Below, one piece after another: positions 48,985 through 61,790 of a DNA stretch of 64,000 bases. Made by a program: the position numbers and the translations under genes. Source of the DNA: Culex pipiens pallens (lineage: Eukaryota; Arthropoda; Insecta; Diptera; Culicidae); assembly GCF_016801865.2 (NCBI RefSeq), contig NC_068938.1:210703734-210767733 (forward strand), given 5' to 3'. How positions within the stretch are numbered: position 1 is the first letter of the stretch; every line of letters begins with the position of its first letter. The notes under the pieces were generated by a model. That model worked only from the letters and a program-made list of their open reading frames with translations, had not been told where the DNA came from and searched no databases.

Positions 48985-50820
48985 AAAAAAAAAAACAAAA
49001 GAACAAAAAAACTAAAACGCGAAAAACAGAAAAAAATCGAGAAAAATATTCAAAAAAAGAAAACTTAAAACAGGATAACAGAAAAACAAATAAATCCGAA
49101 AAATTGAAAAACGTAAAAATAAAAATTCACCAACAAAACCAGCCGAGTTGCGGCTGAGGACAAAAGCAAAGGCCAGCAGAGCCAACCAAGACCCCTACAC
49201 AATGCCCCTTCCCTTCCCACGCCTTGTCTTTAACATCAATCCCTTTCCTACTAACCCCGAGTAGGCCGCGGGTAATCGGCTCCCATCCTACTAACATTTA
49301 CACACAAGATCCTCTGTATTTACTCTTAGCTTTAAGTAAAATGTAATTACAAAAGCCGACTCGGTCCTAACCAGGTCCCAGCACCGAAAAGGACCTAATA
49401 AAAATAATTTTATGAAAAAAAATAACAAAACAGCAAAACAAAGCAAGAAAAAGAAGAACTGAAAAACAAAGAAACAACACCGAAAAAATATAAAAACAGA
49501 ACAGAAAATAGAGAAAAGGAAAAACATAGAAAAAGATTGGGAGAAAACAAAATGACAAAAAACAGAAACATGACAAAAAGAACATCAGAGGAAACTTAAA
49601 ACAGAAGAAAAAAAGAATAGAAAAAAACAGGAGAACAGAAGTGTAGAGAAAAAAAGCAAATTTAATATAATTTAAAAAAATAATAGAAAAAGAGAAAAAC
49701 ACAGTTACAAAAAAAAACACCAGAAAAAAAATAATACACAAAAAAAAACGAAAAATACAAAAAAGGCAGAATAAACAGCAACATGAAAGAAAAAAAATAG
49801 AGAAACAGAATAAAAAAAGAACACTTTTAAACCATAAAAGCATAAAAAACGAAAAAATACAAAATAAAAAAACGCAAAAATTACCTAACAAATAACAGAA
49901 ATAAAAAAAAAAAACAGAAAAACGAGAAAACAGAAAAACCAAAAAACAGAAAAACAGAAAAACAGAAAAACAGAAAAGCAGAAAAACAGAAAAACATAAA
50001 AACAAAAAAAACCATCAAAAACTAAAAAATTTAAAAATAAATTAATAAAAAAGAAAAATAAAAACAGGAAAATAGAAAAAAAGGAAAATTTGTAAATAGC
50101 AAAATCTAAAATTAAAAAACAGAAGAGTAGAATTAAAAAGAAAGAATAGAAATTTAAACAAAAAATAAAAAAATTAAAAATTAATAAAGAAAGAAAAGAA
50201 AACTTTAAAATATTAAAAAAAAGGAAAATTTTATAAATTAAAAATAAATATTAATCGAAAATTTAAAAACAAAAAATTTAAAAAAAGAAGAATAGAAATG
50301 AAAATGTAAAAATAAAAAAAAAATAATAAAAAAAGTCAAATAACCAAAAAGGTAAAAATATAGAAAATACTACAACAGAAAGTTAATAGAATAAAATAAA
50401 ATAGGAAAACATAAATATAAAACAATAGGGAAAATAAAAAAATAAAAAAATAGAAAAATAAATTAAAAATAGAAAACTGGATACAAAAAAACAAGAAAAT
50501 AAAAAAAAACATAAAAATAGATAAAAAAAAAGACAAAACGAAAAATTTACAAATAGAAAATAATTAAATTAAAAAATAAAAAAAGTAGAAAACAGAAAAA
50601 TTTAAAATTGAGGATTGAAAATTGAAAATTGAAAATCGAAAAATCGAAAAATATAAGTAAAATAGGAACATAGAAATATAGAAAAAAAGAACAATAGAAA
50701 AATAGGAAAACAGAAAAATAGAAAAACAGATAAAGAGAAAAAAAGAAAAAAAAATAAATAGAAAAATAGAAAAAAAATATAACAATAGAGGAACAGAGGA
50801 ACAAAATAAAAGCAGGTAAA
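48985..50820 (+). repeat. A-rich degenerate satellite, AAAAACAGA-type
   Basis: About 1.8 kb of purine-biased DNA with units such as CAGAAAAA, AATAGAAA and AAAATTGA. The clearest 8-bp units are at 49916-49992. The retroposon fragment at 49138-49417 interrupts it. All long open frames here are low-complexity Phe/Leu-rich artefacts of the opposite strand. Confidence 0.85.
49138..49417 (+). mobile_element. 3' terminal fragment of a retroposon
   Basis: A GC-richer island inside A-rich DNA contains CCGAGTAGGCCGCGGGTAAT, TCCTACTAACATTTACACAC and ends with GGACCTAATAAAAATAATTT followed by an A-rich tail. AATAAA close to the end suggests the 3' end of a polyadenylated LINE transcript. The family is not identified. 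Confidence 0.55.
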
Positions 50821-53249
50821 CAAATAAAAAATCAGCTGAAAATTTAAATTTTATTGTTGAGGTAAATTTAAGGACTTTCTTAAAGGGGTTTTTTCAGATT
50901 CAAGCAAGAAAAGAACAATTTGAAACACTCTCCAAAGCACAACTTCACTTTAAGCCTCTTGTTCCCCCATCAAACACCTTCTGAGAAGTTCGTCAAGCCA
51001 AATTTCGCAGCAGATATTTCAAACATTTCAGCAGGAGTGCACTTTCACCTCCCCCCGGAAGGTACTACCTACTCGTTTGAGACGTGACATGCTGTGCTGT
51101 GCTTAGTTGAGCTGAAGCTGCTCATGAACAAAAACTAAGCACACACACACATAGCCTTGCACATTCCACCTTCAAAAGCGTATTCAATTTTCCGGAAAAG
51201 TTTTCATTTTTGTTCGGTGTTAGTTTCCCCCTCCCTTCCCCTTTCGAAAAACCGTCATGCACTACACAACATTCTTCTTCCTGTTTCGCCAAATTGTTCG
51301 CTCGGTTTTTAAGTTATTCCTAAACTCATGTCAGGCAAAACTTTTGACTCACACTCCCCCCGCACACCTCACTTTTTGGCGGAGTGTGAAAGTGTGCAGC
51401 TCTCTATTGTGAGGAGTGGAAAACAGGAAGTTCATTTTTCTTCTTCTGAAAAAAAAAAAAGTTTGCTGGCAGCACTGCTCAGTCGGAACAAAATTGGCGC
51501 GGATCAACAACAAACGGAAACGTGGAAAATCTTTTGAGAAAAAGAATTAAACTTTTCTTTGTGTGTGATTGTGTTCTTCTTTTTTTTTTTTGTTTTTGCT
51601 GTAACTCAAGAATAGTGTAAAACGTGGCTAGCATTTGATAGAGAGAAAATTCTTCGGGAAAAGTATTTTCTGTAGCTTATTTGTTGTTCGATTTTAACTG
51701 GAGCTAAGCTGCCCATGCTGACAATTAGCTGACTAAGTTAGTTGGAGTCAATCAATGGAAGTTTGTTTCTTTTAGGATTTTTTTAATCAGTCACGCCAAA
51801 ATTCGATCAACTTTAAAAAAAAAAACTTACAAAAACAGCACATTTGCAGCAACATCATCAGATTAGTACCTGAAAAAGAAAAAAAAAGCAAAAGTTAGTA
51901 AATACACATCTGAAATCGCAAACCCCTACTTCAAAGTTTATCGCCCAAGCCGATTTCAAACAAATTTGCTCGTTACCAGTGATATTCCAATTAGCCTGAC
52001 CGACATTCATCCCCCTCTAGGAAATGTACCCCAGAACTCGCAGAACGCAGAAAAAAAACATAACTTCATAGCCTTTTGAAATGGCCACCGCCACCGGAAA
52101 AGCTTTCCCCCCTCATTTTTCACCAAAGGAACACGATTTTCGCCCACCCCCTCCTTCACTCCACCAGATTTCCGCTTAAGACCACAAAGTGGCCAACCCG
52201 CCCCGGCGTGGCGTCAAGCATAAATATAGTTTCATGTTCTGGGCTCATTTGCCACCAGGCGCTCACTTGTTGGGGTTGGACGGACACACGAACCTGGGGG
52301 GAGTTTTTCGCGGAAAATCACTTTTCCAGGCAAAGGTGTGGCGCGGCCACGTGCTACAAGTGGCTGGCACAGTAAATCAAATTTATTGTTGGTTGATTAT
52401 TATTAGGTTATTTCAATTAAATTTCGAAATTCAGGCAATTATTTTTTTTTTACAAATTCTAGCAAATTTAATAAAAGTTTTTTTCAAGTGCCTTCAAACT
52501 TCAAAAAAAAAACCCTCATCCCCGCATATTTGCTAGAACAGGTAGAGCCCCAGCCCAGCTAACAGGAAAAGGAAAATTGTTTTTCCTCCACCGCTTTTCC
52601 TCGACGGTTTTTCTTTCTCTGTCTCTCTCTCCCCCTGTGTCTAGGCTCATTTGTTTGCCTTGTGCGCTGTTTGCCCCTCGAGTGCTGACCGTTGCCCGAA
52701 TGCTCGCAGTTTTCCTTCCACCACCCCCTCTCAAGTATATCGAGCTTCACGACTTTCGTGTGATGGGTAAATGAGTGTCGTGTGTACTTTTTCCACCCTG
52801 CTGGGGGCAGGCCTCTGTTGAATGAGGATTTACAGTGAATTCTTGATATATTGGTAATTAAAAAGTGATGATTCCTTGTTCTGCCCAATTTTAATTACAT
52901 TTTTTTTCTTGAATAGGACTTGACAAAATTTGAACTACCCAAATGATTTCCTGTGTATTTTTTCAAAGCCTTATTGATTTTATTTAATTAAAAATTTTGA
53001 ACCAACATCTTAAAAGGGAACATTTAAAAGAACGAATTAAATCCAATATATTATTTAAAAAAGTTGAAATACCTTTTGCAAAGATTGTTAAAACAGACCA
53101 AAGAAAATATTTTCTTTCAGACAAACTATAAGCTCCTAGTGCTCTTTGCCTACTAAACTCAAATCCGCATTCAAATTTGCATCAAGCGATCACAAACTAG
53201 TTCAACACCGTTTTGAAAAATAAATTGTTAATTTTAAGGATTTTTTGGA

Positions 53250-54345
53250 GCTGTTCACTCGATAGTAACAGTTTGGCATTTTCAAAAAATGATTTTTAGA
53301 ATAGATTTATTCAAAAAACCCCTATAAAAGAGTTAATTTGTTAACCCAACCTTTTTGGGAAATTTTGATTTTTGTTTTTCTTTTTAAATTTGTGTCAACT
53401 TTGCGTGTAGTTCCTTTTTCTATCTTCAAAGAAGTATGGATATGTTCGTGTTTGAAAATTTTGAAAATATATTTAATGGAGAGATCGGAAAATTTCACAT
53501 TAAGTTAAATTGTTTATATTGAAAATCGAACGCTTTTTGTTTAGAAAACCTGGTTCCTTTTCTTTCACTAAAATTAAAAAAAAAATCCAAATACTTAAAT
53601 TCTAGGAATTTTGACTCCTTTCCTAATTTAGTAACTGGGTTTTTTGGATTACTTATTAAGAAAAGGAGGCAAAATTCCTAAAATTTCGGAAATTTGTACT
53701 TTTTTTTCATTACATTGTTCAAATTCTGTATATTTGCAATCATTTGCCCAATATTCAATGTATTTAAACCAAATTAATAAAGAAAAATTATTTTTGGAAA
53801 AAATATCATGCTTTCTGCAGGTTAAAAATAAGTCAACAAAAATCAATTAAAAGTGGCTATAATTTGAAATTTATGTGTGCAAATATTTTTTTTCAACTTT
53901 TTCAAGTTTTTTATCCAAAAATTGGCAACCTTGCCAAATAACTTATGCCGTAGCTTAAAAGATGGCATTTTTAGTCATCAAAACATATCCAAAAATGAAA
54001 GTTTTTTTTTTTTTTATTTTGCTTGATTTTATTCTTTATGTGAAAAGTCCAATTTAGGAAAAAGGTTTTTTTCGAGTGTGACTATTTGTTCTGAAAAGTT
54101 CTAAACAACTTTGCTGATTACACCAAATCGATCAGAAAATCCGTTCTGAAGATACTGATTTTTGAATATTATATATTTTTTTTATATGGACGGTTGCCAA
54201 AATTGTATGGAGACTAGTGTGGACGAACTATTGATGCAAAATTACTTTTTTGGTAATAGAAAAAGTACACACGAAGTTTTATCCAAATTTAAAAAATAAA
54301 ATATATAATCGTTGTCTTAAGTCTCAGAGAATTGTTAAACGAGAA
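53250..54345 (-). repeat. Diverged arm copy of the 17-19 kb family
   Basis: AACTTTGCTGATTACACCAA, ATCGATCAGAAAATCC, TATATGGACGGTTGCCAAAA and TGATGCAAAATTACTTTTTT occur in the same order as in the palindrome's right arm. Homology fades toward 53250. Confidence 0.5.
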
Positions 54346-54509
54346 TTCTTGGCGTGCCTAGATTTTATATGTTCAAACAATTCAAACGACAGTTTTTAAT
54401 TTAAAAGATAATCATGAGATTGGTGATTTTACTTGTTTCATGTAACTTTGGCAAACATTTGTTTGATGATTTTTTATTAGTTCAACTTTGAAATGACGAA
54501 GACTTGTCA

Positions 54510-54790
54510 TTAACTTATGTTCCCTACTTTTGATGTCAGAAGAAGTATACAATAATTTGTAGTAAGTCCCAGATTACGTTTCGACATACTTTGTTGTGAT
54601 TGGGAAAGAGTTGAAAAAAAATAGAAAATCGAGAAAAAAAATTAAATAGTGCTTTAAACAATATTTGAATTTTACCAAAAAAAAAAAAAGAATGATTTGA
54701 GCATGTAGAACTACCAATATAAAACAAAAATAGAGTTTTTCGTAGAATTCCAAAGCAACTTGTTAGCAAGTTATGTAAAAAAAAAAGATT
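54510..54790 (+). repeat. Third copy of the 4.2/36.7-kb dispersed repeat
   Basis: Shared phrases are AGTAAGTCCCAGATTACG, GCATGTAGAACTACCAATAT and GAGTTTTTCGTAGAATTCC. No SINE is present at the corresponding point. Confidence 0.5.
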
Positions 54791-56597
54791 TTGGTGTTGA
54801 TTCTGATATAACCTCAACAGTTCCTGCTCGGATGTCTTCAATCAAAACCTTGGGTTGCGACCTCTTGCGAAAATATTGGAAAATGTTTTAAAGGCTTTTT
54901 TTCATGCATTCTGGCATAATCAAATTTGAAGCTTTTACAGTTGATTTTGTGAGGAAGGCTTTCACAAGTTCTTATATTTAATATAAGGTCTTTTAAACTA
55001 TGTTTATCAAGTTTTGTTAAATATGATTTATGATCTATTTTCATTTCTCGTTTAAAATAAAAATATTTTTTTTCAATTAATTTTACTTGTACTGACTTTT
55101 TTGCTTTTTTTTCTAGATTTTCTTAGTTTAAAGGTTTTGTATTGTTTCACAATCCAGATGATTTATTTTTTTTCGATTCCTGAACAAAATAATAGAGCAA
55201 CTTTCCCATGCCGTCCAAATCACTGCTCTCATCTGTCAATCCGTCAAATAACCGCACAAATTTCGACAGTTCCAACCAACTTTCTGCCTCATTATTTCCC
55301 CCACCGAAAGCAAGAAAAAAACTTTCCACTAAAACAAAGAGCTGTCCAAGCTGCCATCCTGTCTTTAGAACTCGCAAAACTCTGCACAGCCTAGCGATAA
55401 TAATTTCCGAGGACGGCCTGCCGGCCGGAAAATCCGGGGCCCAGTCAAGTTCTCTGGCTCGAACTTTTCCATCATCCACCCAACGACCTCGAAGAGTTTG
55501 ATGTTTTTCTTTTCGCGCCCCGGACATGTGTGATCCTGGTGACCAAATTGAATCCGCTTGGACGACGACTTGACGTGGGTGGGAAGTTTTTTGGAACGAG
55601 AGCTTTTAGTTTGTTTTTGCTGGTCAAGCTGCGTGTCAAGACGATGGACAAGTTTTTTTCTGTTTCGGCCGTCAAGCTCGTCGGACGTCCGGTTGGTTTA
55701 ACGAGTTTTCGATGGACTGACTTCCCCGGGAATGAATCAATTTGTAGTTTTTGGGCGAGCTTTTCTTTTGTTCTTATTTTATGATTGTTTTCCCCCAAAA
55801 TCATTACCAAATGTCGAAGAAATTCACTGCCCAAGAAATTGTTTATTGTCCTTCCAAGAGACCGAAACAATTCGGCGCGAAAATAAACATCTTCTTGGAG
55901 GAGTTCAATTAGCCAAACAAATGAATTTCTGAGTGAAGTGGCCTCGAATGGCACCGACAGCTGCCCCGCATGTTTCTTCCTCTCGATTTGGTCCTTGGAC
56001 AGCCTGTAGGACGACAACAACAGCAAAAGCCTCTACACTCGAACGCGATTCTTCCGGAAGCACTTGGCGACGACGTCCACGCCGAAAAGGTCGAGCCCAT
56101 CGGGAAAAATTGGATTGCGTTCAGAGAAGTGAAAATCTTCAAGTTAAAAATTACCGAGTTCAACAAAAAAAGCCGAATCTCACAGCTCTGAAAATCTCTT
56201 ATCGTTGACTTCACAAAAGCAAACAAAACAAAAAAATCTGATGGCCATCGTCGAGGATGTTCCCGGAATAGCAAGACAAAACAAGGAGCCATTTTGGAGT
56301 GTGTTTGAGCTATGGCCTATAGGGCCTGGCTTCGGAAATGGGACGGGAGGAACCGGAACCGGCAGCACGAACAGGATCCGCAGGAATACGCGATGAGGAT
56401 ATTGAATTGAGTTTTCGATGGTACTTTCCAGCTTTTGTGTGTGTGTTGTGTTTGTTTTTGTTTGCCGGGATGTGATTCATCAAGAGTGATTTCGAGGAAA
56501 CAAGCGAGATAGTGATTTTTAAAGAATCAATAGAGGTTACTTGTTTGTATTGTGTTTAGTCCTCTTTTTCGACCTAAACAGCATAACTGATTTTTAA

Positions 56598-57340
56598 ATG
56601 TTTTTATGTTTTTCTGTTTTTTTTCTGTTTTTTTGTTTTTCTATTTTTTGTTTTTCTGTTTTTCTGTTTTTGAATTCTTCTGTTTTTCTGTTTTTCAATT
56701 GTTCTGTTTTTCTTTTTTTTGTTTTTCTTTTTTTCTGTTTTTCTGTTTTTTCTGTTTTTCTGTTTTTCTGTTTTCTGTTTTTCTGTTTTTCTGTTTTTCT
56801 GTTTTTCTGTTTTTTGTTTTTCTGTTTTTCTGTTTTTCTGTTTTTCTGTTTTTCTGTTTTTCTGTTTTTCTGTTTTTTCTGTTTTTCTGTTTTTCTGTTT
56901 TTCTGTTTTTTCTGTTTTTCTGTTTTTCTGTTTTTCTGCTTTTCTGTTTTTCTGTTTTTCTGTTTTTGAATTCTTCTGTTTTTCTGTTTTTCTGTTTTTC
57001 AATTGTTCTGTTTATCTGTTTTTTGTTTTTCTTTTTTTCTGTTTTTCTGTTTTTTTTTTTTGTTTTTCTGTTTTTCTGTTTTTCTGTTTTTCTGTTTTTC
57101 TGTTTTTCTGTTTTTCTGTTTTTCTGTTTTTCTGTTTTTCTGTTTTTCTGTTTTTCTGTTTTTCTGTTTTTCTGTTTTTCTGTTTTTCTGTTTTTCTGTT
57201 TTTCTGTTTTTCTGTTTTTCTGTTTTTCTGTTTTTCTGTTTTTCTGTTTTTCTTTTTTTTTAATTTTCCTGTTTTTGTTTTTTTCTGTTTTTCAGTTTTT
57301 CTGTTTTTTTTTTTGTTTTTCTGTTTTTCAGTTTTTCAGC
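56598..57340 (+). repeat. (TTTTTCTG)n 8-bp minisatellite
   Basis: Tandem TTTTTCTG with occasional 7-, 10- and 15-base variants, TGAATTCTT interruptions (near 56670 and 56966) and TCAATTGTT interruptions (near 56694 and 56998). The repeated interruption pair shows that a block of about 300 bp was duplicated. Encoded FCFSVFLF-like frames are not genes. Confidence 0.95.
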
Positions 57341-58437
57341 ATTCCAAATTGCTCAAAATTTCATGCAGCTTCATGATGATTTGTTTTCCCACTTTCCCAA
57401 AATCTGTGATATTTCCGGTCCGCGTTCATCATCACCAACCACCACCTTGTGTTTACCGAACGATCAGCACACTGTTTACATTTGCATACCGAACCCCCGA
57501 TATGCTGCTCCACTTTCTCACCATGGCACCTCTGCTCGTTAAGTGTAACACTAAACCGATTTGTTGTTGTTTGTCGGAATCGTCCGTTTGATGAAGGAAG
57601 GCCTGCTAATTGACCATTACCGCAAAACTGAAGGAAACTCCATCCGGTCAGAGCGGTTAGACGACCACCCCTTCCCCCTAGTTTATGTCGGGAATCTGTT
57701 GATTTGCTGCCAAGTGCGAGTAATTTCTCATGTTTCAACCCGTTTCCTCAGCTTGAAGTTTGAGGGTGCGAATTTGCATCGAGGGGAGTTGAACAGTGAA
57801 GTCTTGTTTTGACGATTTCTTTCCAAGCCGTTGAAACAAACTTCGATTTCAATTAACCTGTCAAGCAGTCACTTCTAAATTTAGCAATCCAAGTTTCTTC
57901 AAGCATACCAAACGCTCGTACTAACAGTCGTCCAAACGACCTCCCCCCCTTTAATCGCCTCCAGAGAAAACTAAACTTGCTCCTACGGCCCATTTCTGTA
58001 ACAACCTGTTCTGCATCATGAAAATCGTCGTCGTCCCTCCCCAGACAACTCATTCCTAATCCGTTCAGCTTCACGTCGCGCCTAAATTGAGCGTTTCGAT
58101 TGAAATTATACTGTCCGCGTCCGATTCTTTCCCCTCGAGGGACCAGGAAAATCCGGAACTGTGTTGTCATCGGGGTTGGCATTTTTCCGAAATTCTAAAA
58201 TAAGCAGCCTTCGGGGGCTTGCTCATCTGTCCACAGCAGAAGCTGCTGCTGGACAATTCCAGAATCCTCTAGCGGGCCACAAAACGGGGCATGTTCGGAA
58301 GCGCGTACGTGACGTTCCGGGCGTTCACTTTTTTTTTCTTGTCGGTAAAACTGTTGGGATTTCTGGAGAAAAAGGGGTAGTTTTAGCTTTGGTGAAGACA
58401 GTTTTTGGTTGGGCCGTGCGAGGGAGCTGGTTTGGTA
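57341..58437. other. No gene recognised
   Basis: Unique DNA between the TTTTTCTG array and the TTGGTAGC field, with overlapping short frames and no motif. Confidence 0.5.
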
Positions 58438-60685
58438 ACTATTGGTAGCAATATTGGAAGCAGTCTAAAAAATGTGGCAATTTTCTTATTGAACATGATT
58501 ATTCACATTGGTAGCCTAAAAGACCTATACAAGTTGGTAGCACGTCAAGTCTCTGCCTCTAATTTGGTGTTGGTAGCGCAGTGTCAGTCTTTAACTTGGA
58601 AACAATGTCAAGCAATTGTTTCGATTAAAATTGAAATTGTAACTGCTCAAGTGTGCATCATAGGCATTGGTAGTAACTCAAAACTTTCTTATTTGAAATT
58701 GGTAGCGCTATTTGGCCTGACAAATCGAATTTGGTAACCAATTCTTTCATCGGAAGTTTTGTAGTTTTTATTTATCTTCGGTAGCGCATTTTAAAACGTG
58801 TTAAAGTTAAGAGTTAAAAATTTCTGCGATTTTCATTGGTTGCAGTTTTAAACAAAACTGGTAGCCAGCTCCTAGGGAATATTGTGAAGCGTTGAAATAA
58901 TCTATTTGATGTTGGTAGCGCAACGAAGCAGTTTGAAATTTTGCTACAAAGACAATGATTGCTACAATGATTGATATTGGTAGCAGATCAGCTTGTTCAT
59001 CATTGGTAGCAATCTGATAAAAAAATAGGTGGTAGGCTCATGACATAGGTAGCACATTTCAAGTTGAGGATATCCAAAACCGAAGCCAAAAGCTTCAGTC
59101 GTTTCCAATTTGAACTAGTAGCCATGTTTGGCTTGGTAGATCGACATATTGGTAACCAACTCTTTTAACGGAAGTTAGCAGTTCTTATTCATCATTGGTA
59201 GCGCTTTTTGAAACGTGTTAACTGAGTTGAACATTTCTGCGATTTACATTTTTAGATACAATTATAGACGTATTATACGATAAACCAAAATTCTTAACCA
59301 ACAAAGTTGAAACGTTGATATATTTTTTGCAGTTGGTAGCTCAACGAAGAAATTTGAAATTTTGCTACAAAATTAATGATTTTCACTATTAACATTCGCA
59401 ACAGCTCTTTCATAATTGGTAGCAGTTAGATTAGGCGCAATTGGTGGTAGCACTTTTCATAAGTTCGTCACAATATAAAAAATAAGATATCCAGTATCCA
59501 AATTGTTAACGATACGATATTTATTTAGAAATTGAACTTTTGTAATTTAAATTGGTAGCAATGGTTTTTTCATTACTGACAGATTGGTACCAGCTTTTGA
59601 TACTCAAAACTGAAATTGGTAGCACATTTCTAAGATTGCTGGTAGCAGATCAAAACGTTCAAATTAACACTGGTTTGCTACCAGTCAAAAAGTTCCAGTA
59701 TCAAAAAGTTCGTTGAACCTCAGCTATTCCAAGTCAAAATTGGTAACGGGTTCGTGATACGCTCGAAATAATCATTTATTGCAATTCTAGAAATCCAAAT
59801 CGGTAGAGGTTTAAGAGGGTTGGAATGTAATTGGCTAAGAAATTGGAATCAAGATCTTTTTGGTTGGTAGCAGTTTATTATTGTCAATTCAAGTTGTTGG
59901 TAGTTGGTAGTAATTTGTAATTTTGTAATTGTAATTTGTTGTTTTATTATTCTCAAGTAAATAACTTAAAATAAGTTGGTAGCAACTTATCCTGATCAAT
60001 CGTAGCATCCCATATTGACTTTCAGAGCTGATAAGAACATCACCTCAGGAATTTGATGATTACTTTGACATTGGTAGCAGACCGGGATTAAGACTAATAT
60101 GGTATCAGTTCGACATTATTATGATTGTTTTTGCGGTAAAATGATGTTAGATTTGCTCCGGACATTGCGAGTAATTCATAAGTACAAAATTGACATTGGT
60201 AGCAGCTGATTTCGTTTCAACGACGGGTTTAAACTCGCATGAATCATATTTCACACCATTGGTAGCAGTTAAAATGTTCAAAACTTGCTTTGTTCCAGCA
60301 CCAGACAAAATTGGTAGCAGACTGTGGTGTTAGAAGTCTTTGGATTGAATTCCGTTCAAATCACCAAATCTTTCAATTGGTAGCAGTTCAAGATCCAGTA
60401 TTGACTTTGGTAGCATCCACTTTTGACGTTGCTGATAAGTCTGGTGACGGATAAGGCCTTTTATTGTGACATTGGTAACTTATGTCTGTATGTTTGTTCT
60501 TAATGGTTTGAATTTGAAATTTTAAAAACTGCAATTGGTAGCAAATGAGAATACCAACGATGTTGGTTGCAGTTCAACTCTGATTGGCATTGGGACCTGC
60601 CTAGTTACTTATCATGTTGGTAATAGAGAGATGAGATGATGTTCAATACTTGCTTTAAAGATTCTCATTGCTGGCAGTGGTAGCA

Positions 60686-60727
60686 TTGGTAGCAGATCAG
60701 TGAATTCAATCACTGATCTGCTACCAG
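60686..60727. repeat. Perfect inverted repeat, 16-bp stem
   Basis: GGTAGCAGATCAGTGA is followed after six bases by its exact reverse complement TCACTGATCTGCTACC. It is one of the few places in the field where the motif is on the minus strand. Confidence 0.85.
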
Positions 60728-61351
60728 TACAAGTTTAGCAACTTGTGATCTTCAACGGTAGCCACGACTTCACTGACCTTGGTAGCAATCACTGATCTGC
60801 TACCAGTACAAGTTTAGCAACTTGTGATCTTCAACGGTAGCCACGACTTCACTGACCTTGGTAGCAAATAGGCTCACCAGCATTAGGAAACGTTGGTAAC
60901 AATCGGGACTTTTATAGTTAGCATTGGTAGCAACTCTTGGTAATCTCAAAAACTGTTGGTAGCAATTTGAATATTCATCGCAAATAATTAAAATTCTTAT
61001 TAAGTTGAGAAATTCAAATCGTAGGAATTGCAGCATATTATGACATAAACTTTACCATAACAATTGGTAGCAATCCGAAATTACTTTTAACGATGTTGGT
61101 AGCAACTCAACTCTGCTTGGTATTGGGACCTGCCTAAGTTACTTGTCATGTTGATAATAGAGAGATGTGATGATGCTCAATATTTAATTTAAACAATCTC
61201 ATCACTAGCTCAACATTGGTAGCACTGGGTAGCAGCTGAGTGAATCTAAACATGAAATTGGTAGCGGCTTGCAAAACATGTGTTCTTCAATGGTAGCCAC
61301 GACTTCATAGCTGGCAACGGTAGCAAATAGGTTCACCAGTGTTAGGAAACG

Positions 61352-61597
61352 GATCAATCGGACCGCGCACTGGACTCACAATCCAGAGGTCGCCGGTTCG
61401 AATCCCGAGGCAGACGCAAAAATTCTAAGTGTTAATATAGGTATTCGGTGCCCTCTCCCCGTGCCATACCTTCACACTTAGGAGACCCGGGAGGCGGAGT
61501 CTTGTCGCAAAAAGAACGATACACGCCTGTGGATCCGTTGACGAAACCGCAAGGTTTAGGAGGGCCACATTATGAGGTGTTACGTCGATTCCGTTCC
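61352..61597 (+). mobile_element. tRNA-derived SINE with an 11-bp target duplication
   Basis: The insert begins with a tRNA-like region: anticodon stem CTGGA/TCCAG, loop CTCACAA (CAC) and B-box GGTTCGAATCCC. It is flanked by exact copies of GTTAGGAAACG at 61341-61351 and 61598-61608. A paralogous uninterrupted site lies at about 60867-60912 (CATTAGGAAACGTTGGTAAC), so the insertion boundaries are proved within the window. The head looks 5'-shortened, without a clear acceptor stem. The tail is GC-rich with no simple repeat beyond CCGTTCCG. Confidence 0.86.
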
Positions 61598-61790
61598 GTT
61601 AGGAAACGTTGGTAGTAATTGGGACTACCAAAGTTAGTATTGGTAGCAACCCTGATTGGCTTCAAAAGCTTTTGGTAGCAATTTGAATCTTTCTCGCAAA
61701 TAATTAAATTTCTTAATAGTTTGAAAGGTCAAAAAAAAATCACCGTTGGTAACCACATCCAAATTCAGCACCAAAATTGGTAGCAACCAA

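Larger units (their letters stand above)
50821..56597. other. No gene recognised outside listed repeats
   Basis: 50880-52800 and 55150-56500 are GC-richer unique DNA with overlapping frames on both strands. The longest non-repetitive frame in the window is 55472-56026 (minus) but it shows no domain and overlaps equally open frames. Confidence 0.5.
58438..61790 (+). repeat. TTGGTAGC-rich field, 3.3 kb
   Basis: The word (A/T)TTGGTAGC(A/G) occurs roughly 40-50 times, almost all on the plus strand, at irregular intervals of about 20-150 bases, in otherwise unremarkable sequence. Larger duplications are visible: a segment of about 540 bp (GATGTTGGTTGCAG at 60560 versus GATGTTGGTAGCAA at 61092) and an 81-bp direct repeat (60706-60786 and 60787-60867). 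No open frame spans it. Confidence 0.85.

Noticed and set aside
49367..50804. Minus-strand frames up to 212 codons resembling membrane proteins
   Set aside because: The hydrophobicity comes from A-rich satellite DNA read on the other strand.
55472..56026. 184-codon minus-strand open frame
   Set aside because: No domain, signal or splice support; comparable frames are open on the opposite strand; chance in GC-richer unique DNA is sufficient.
56180..56420. Hydrophobic minus-strand segment (FLRILFVLPVPVPPV) as the missing signal-peptide exon
   Set aside because: No in-frame ATG or phase-1 donor could be found, so it cannot be joined to the Ig exon.
56606..57591. Open frames of 123-290 codons rich in Phe, Ser and Cys
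   Set aside because: They arise from the TTTTTCTG array, with unique tails of no recognisable family.
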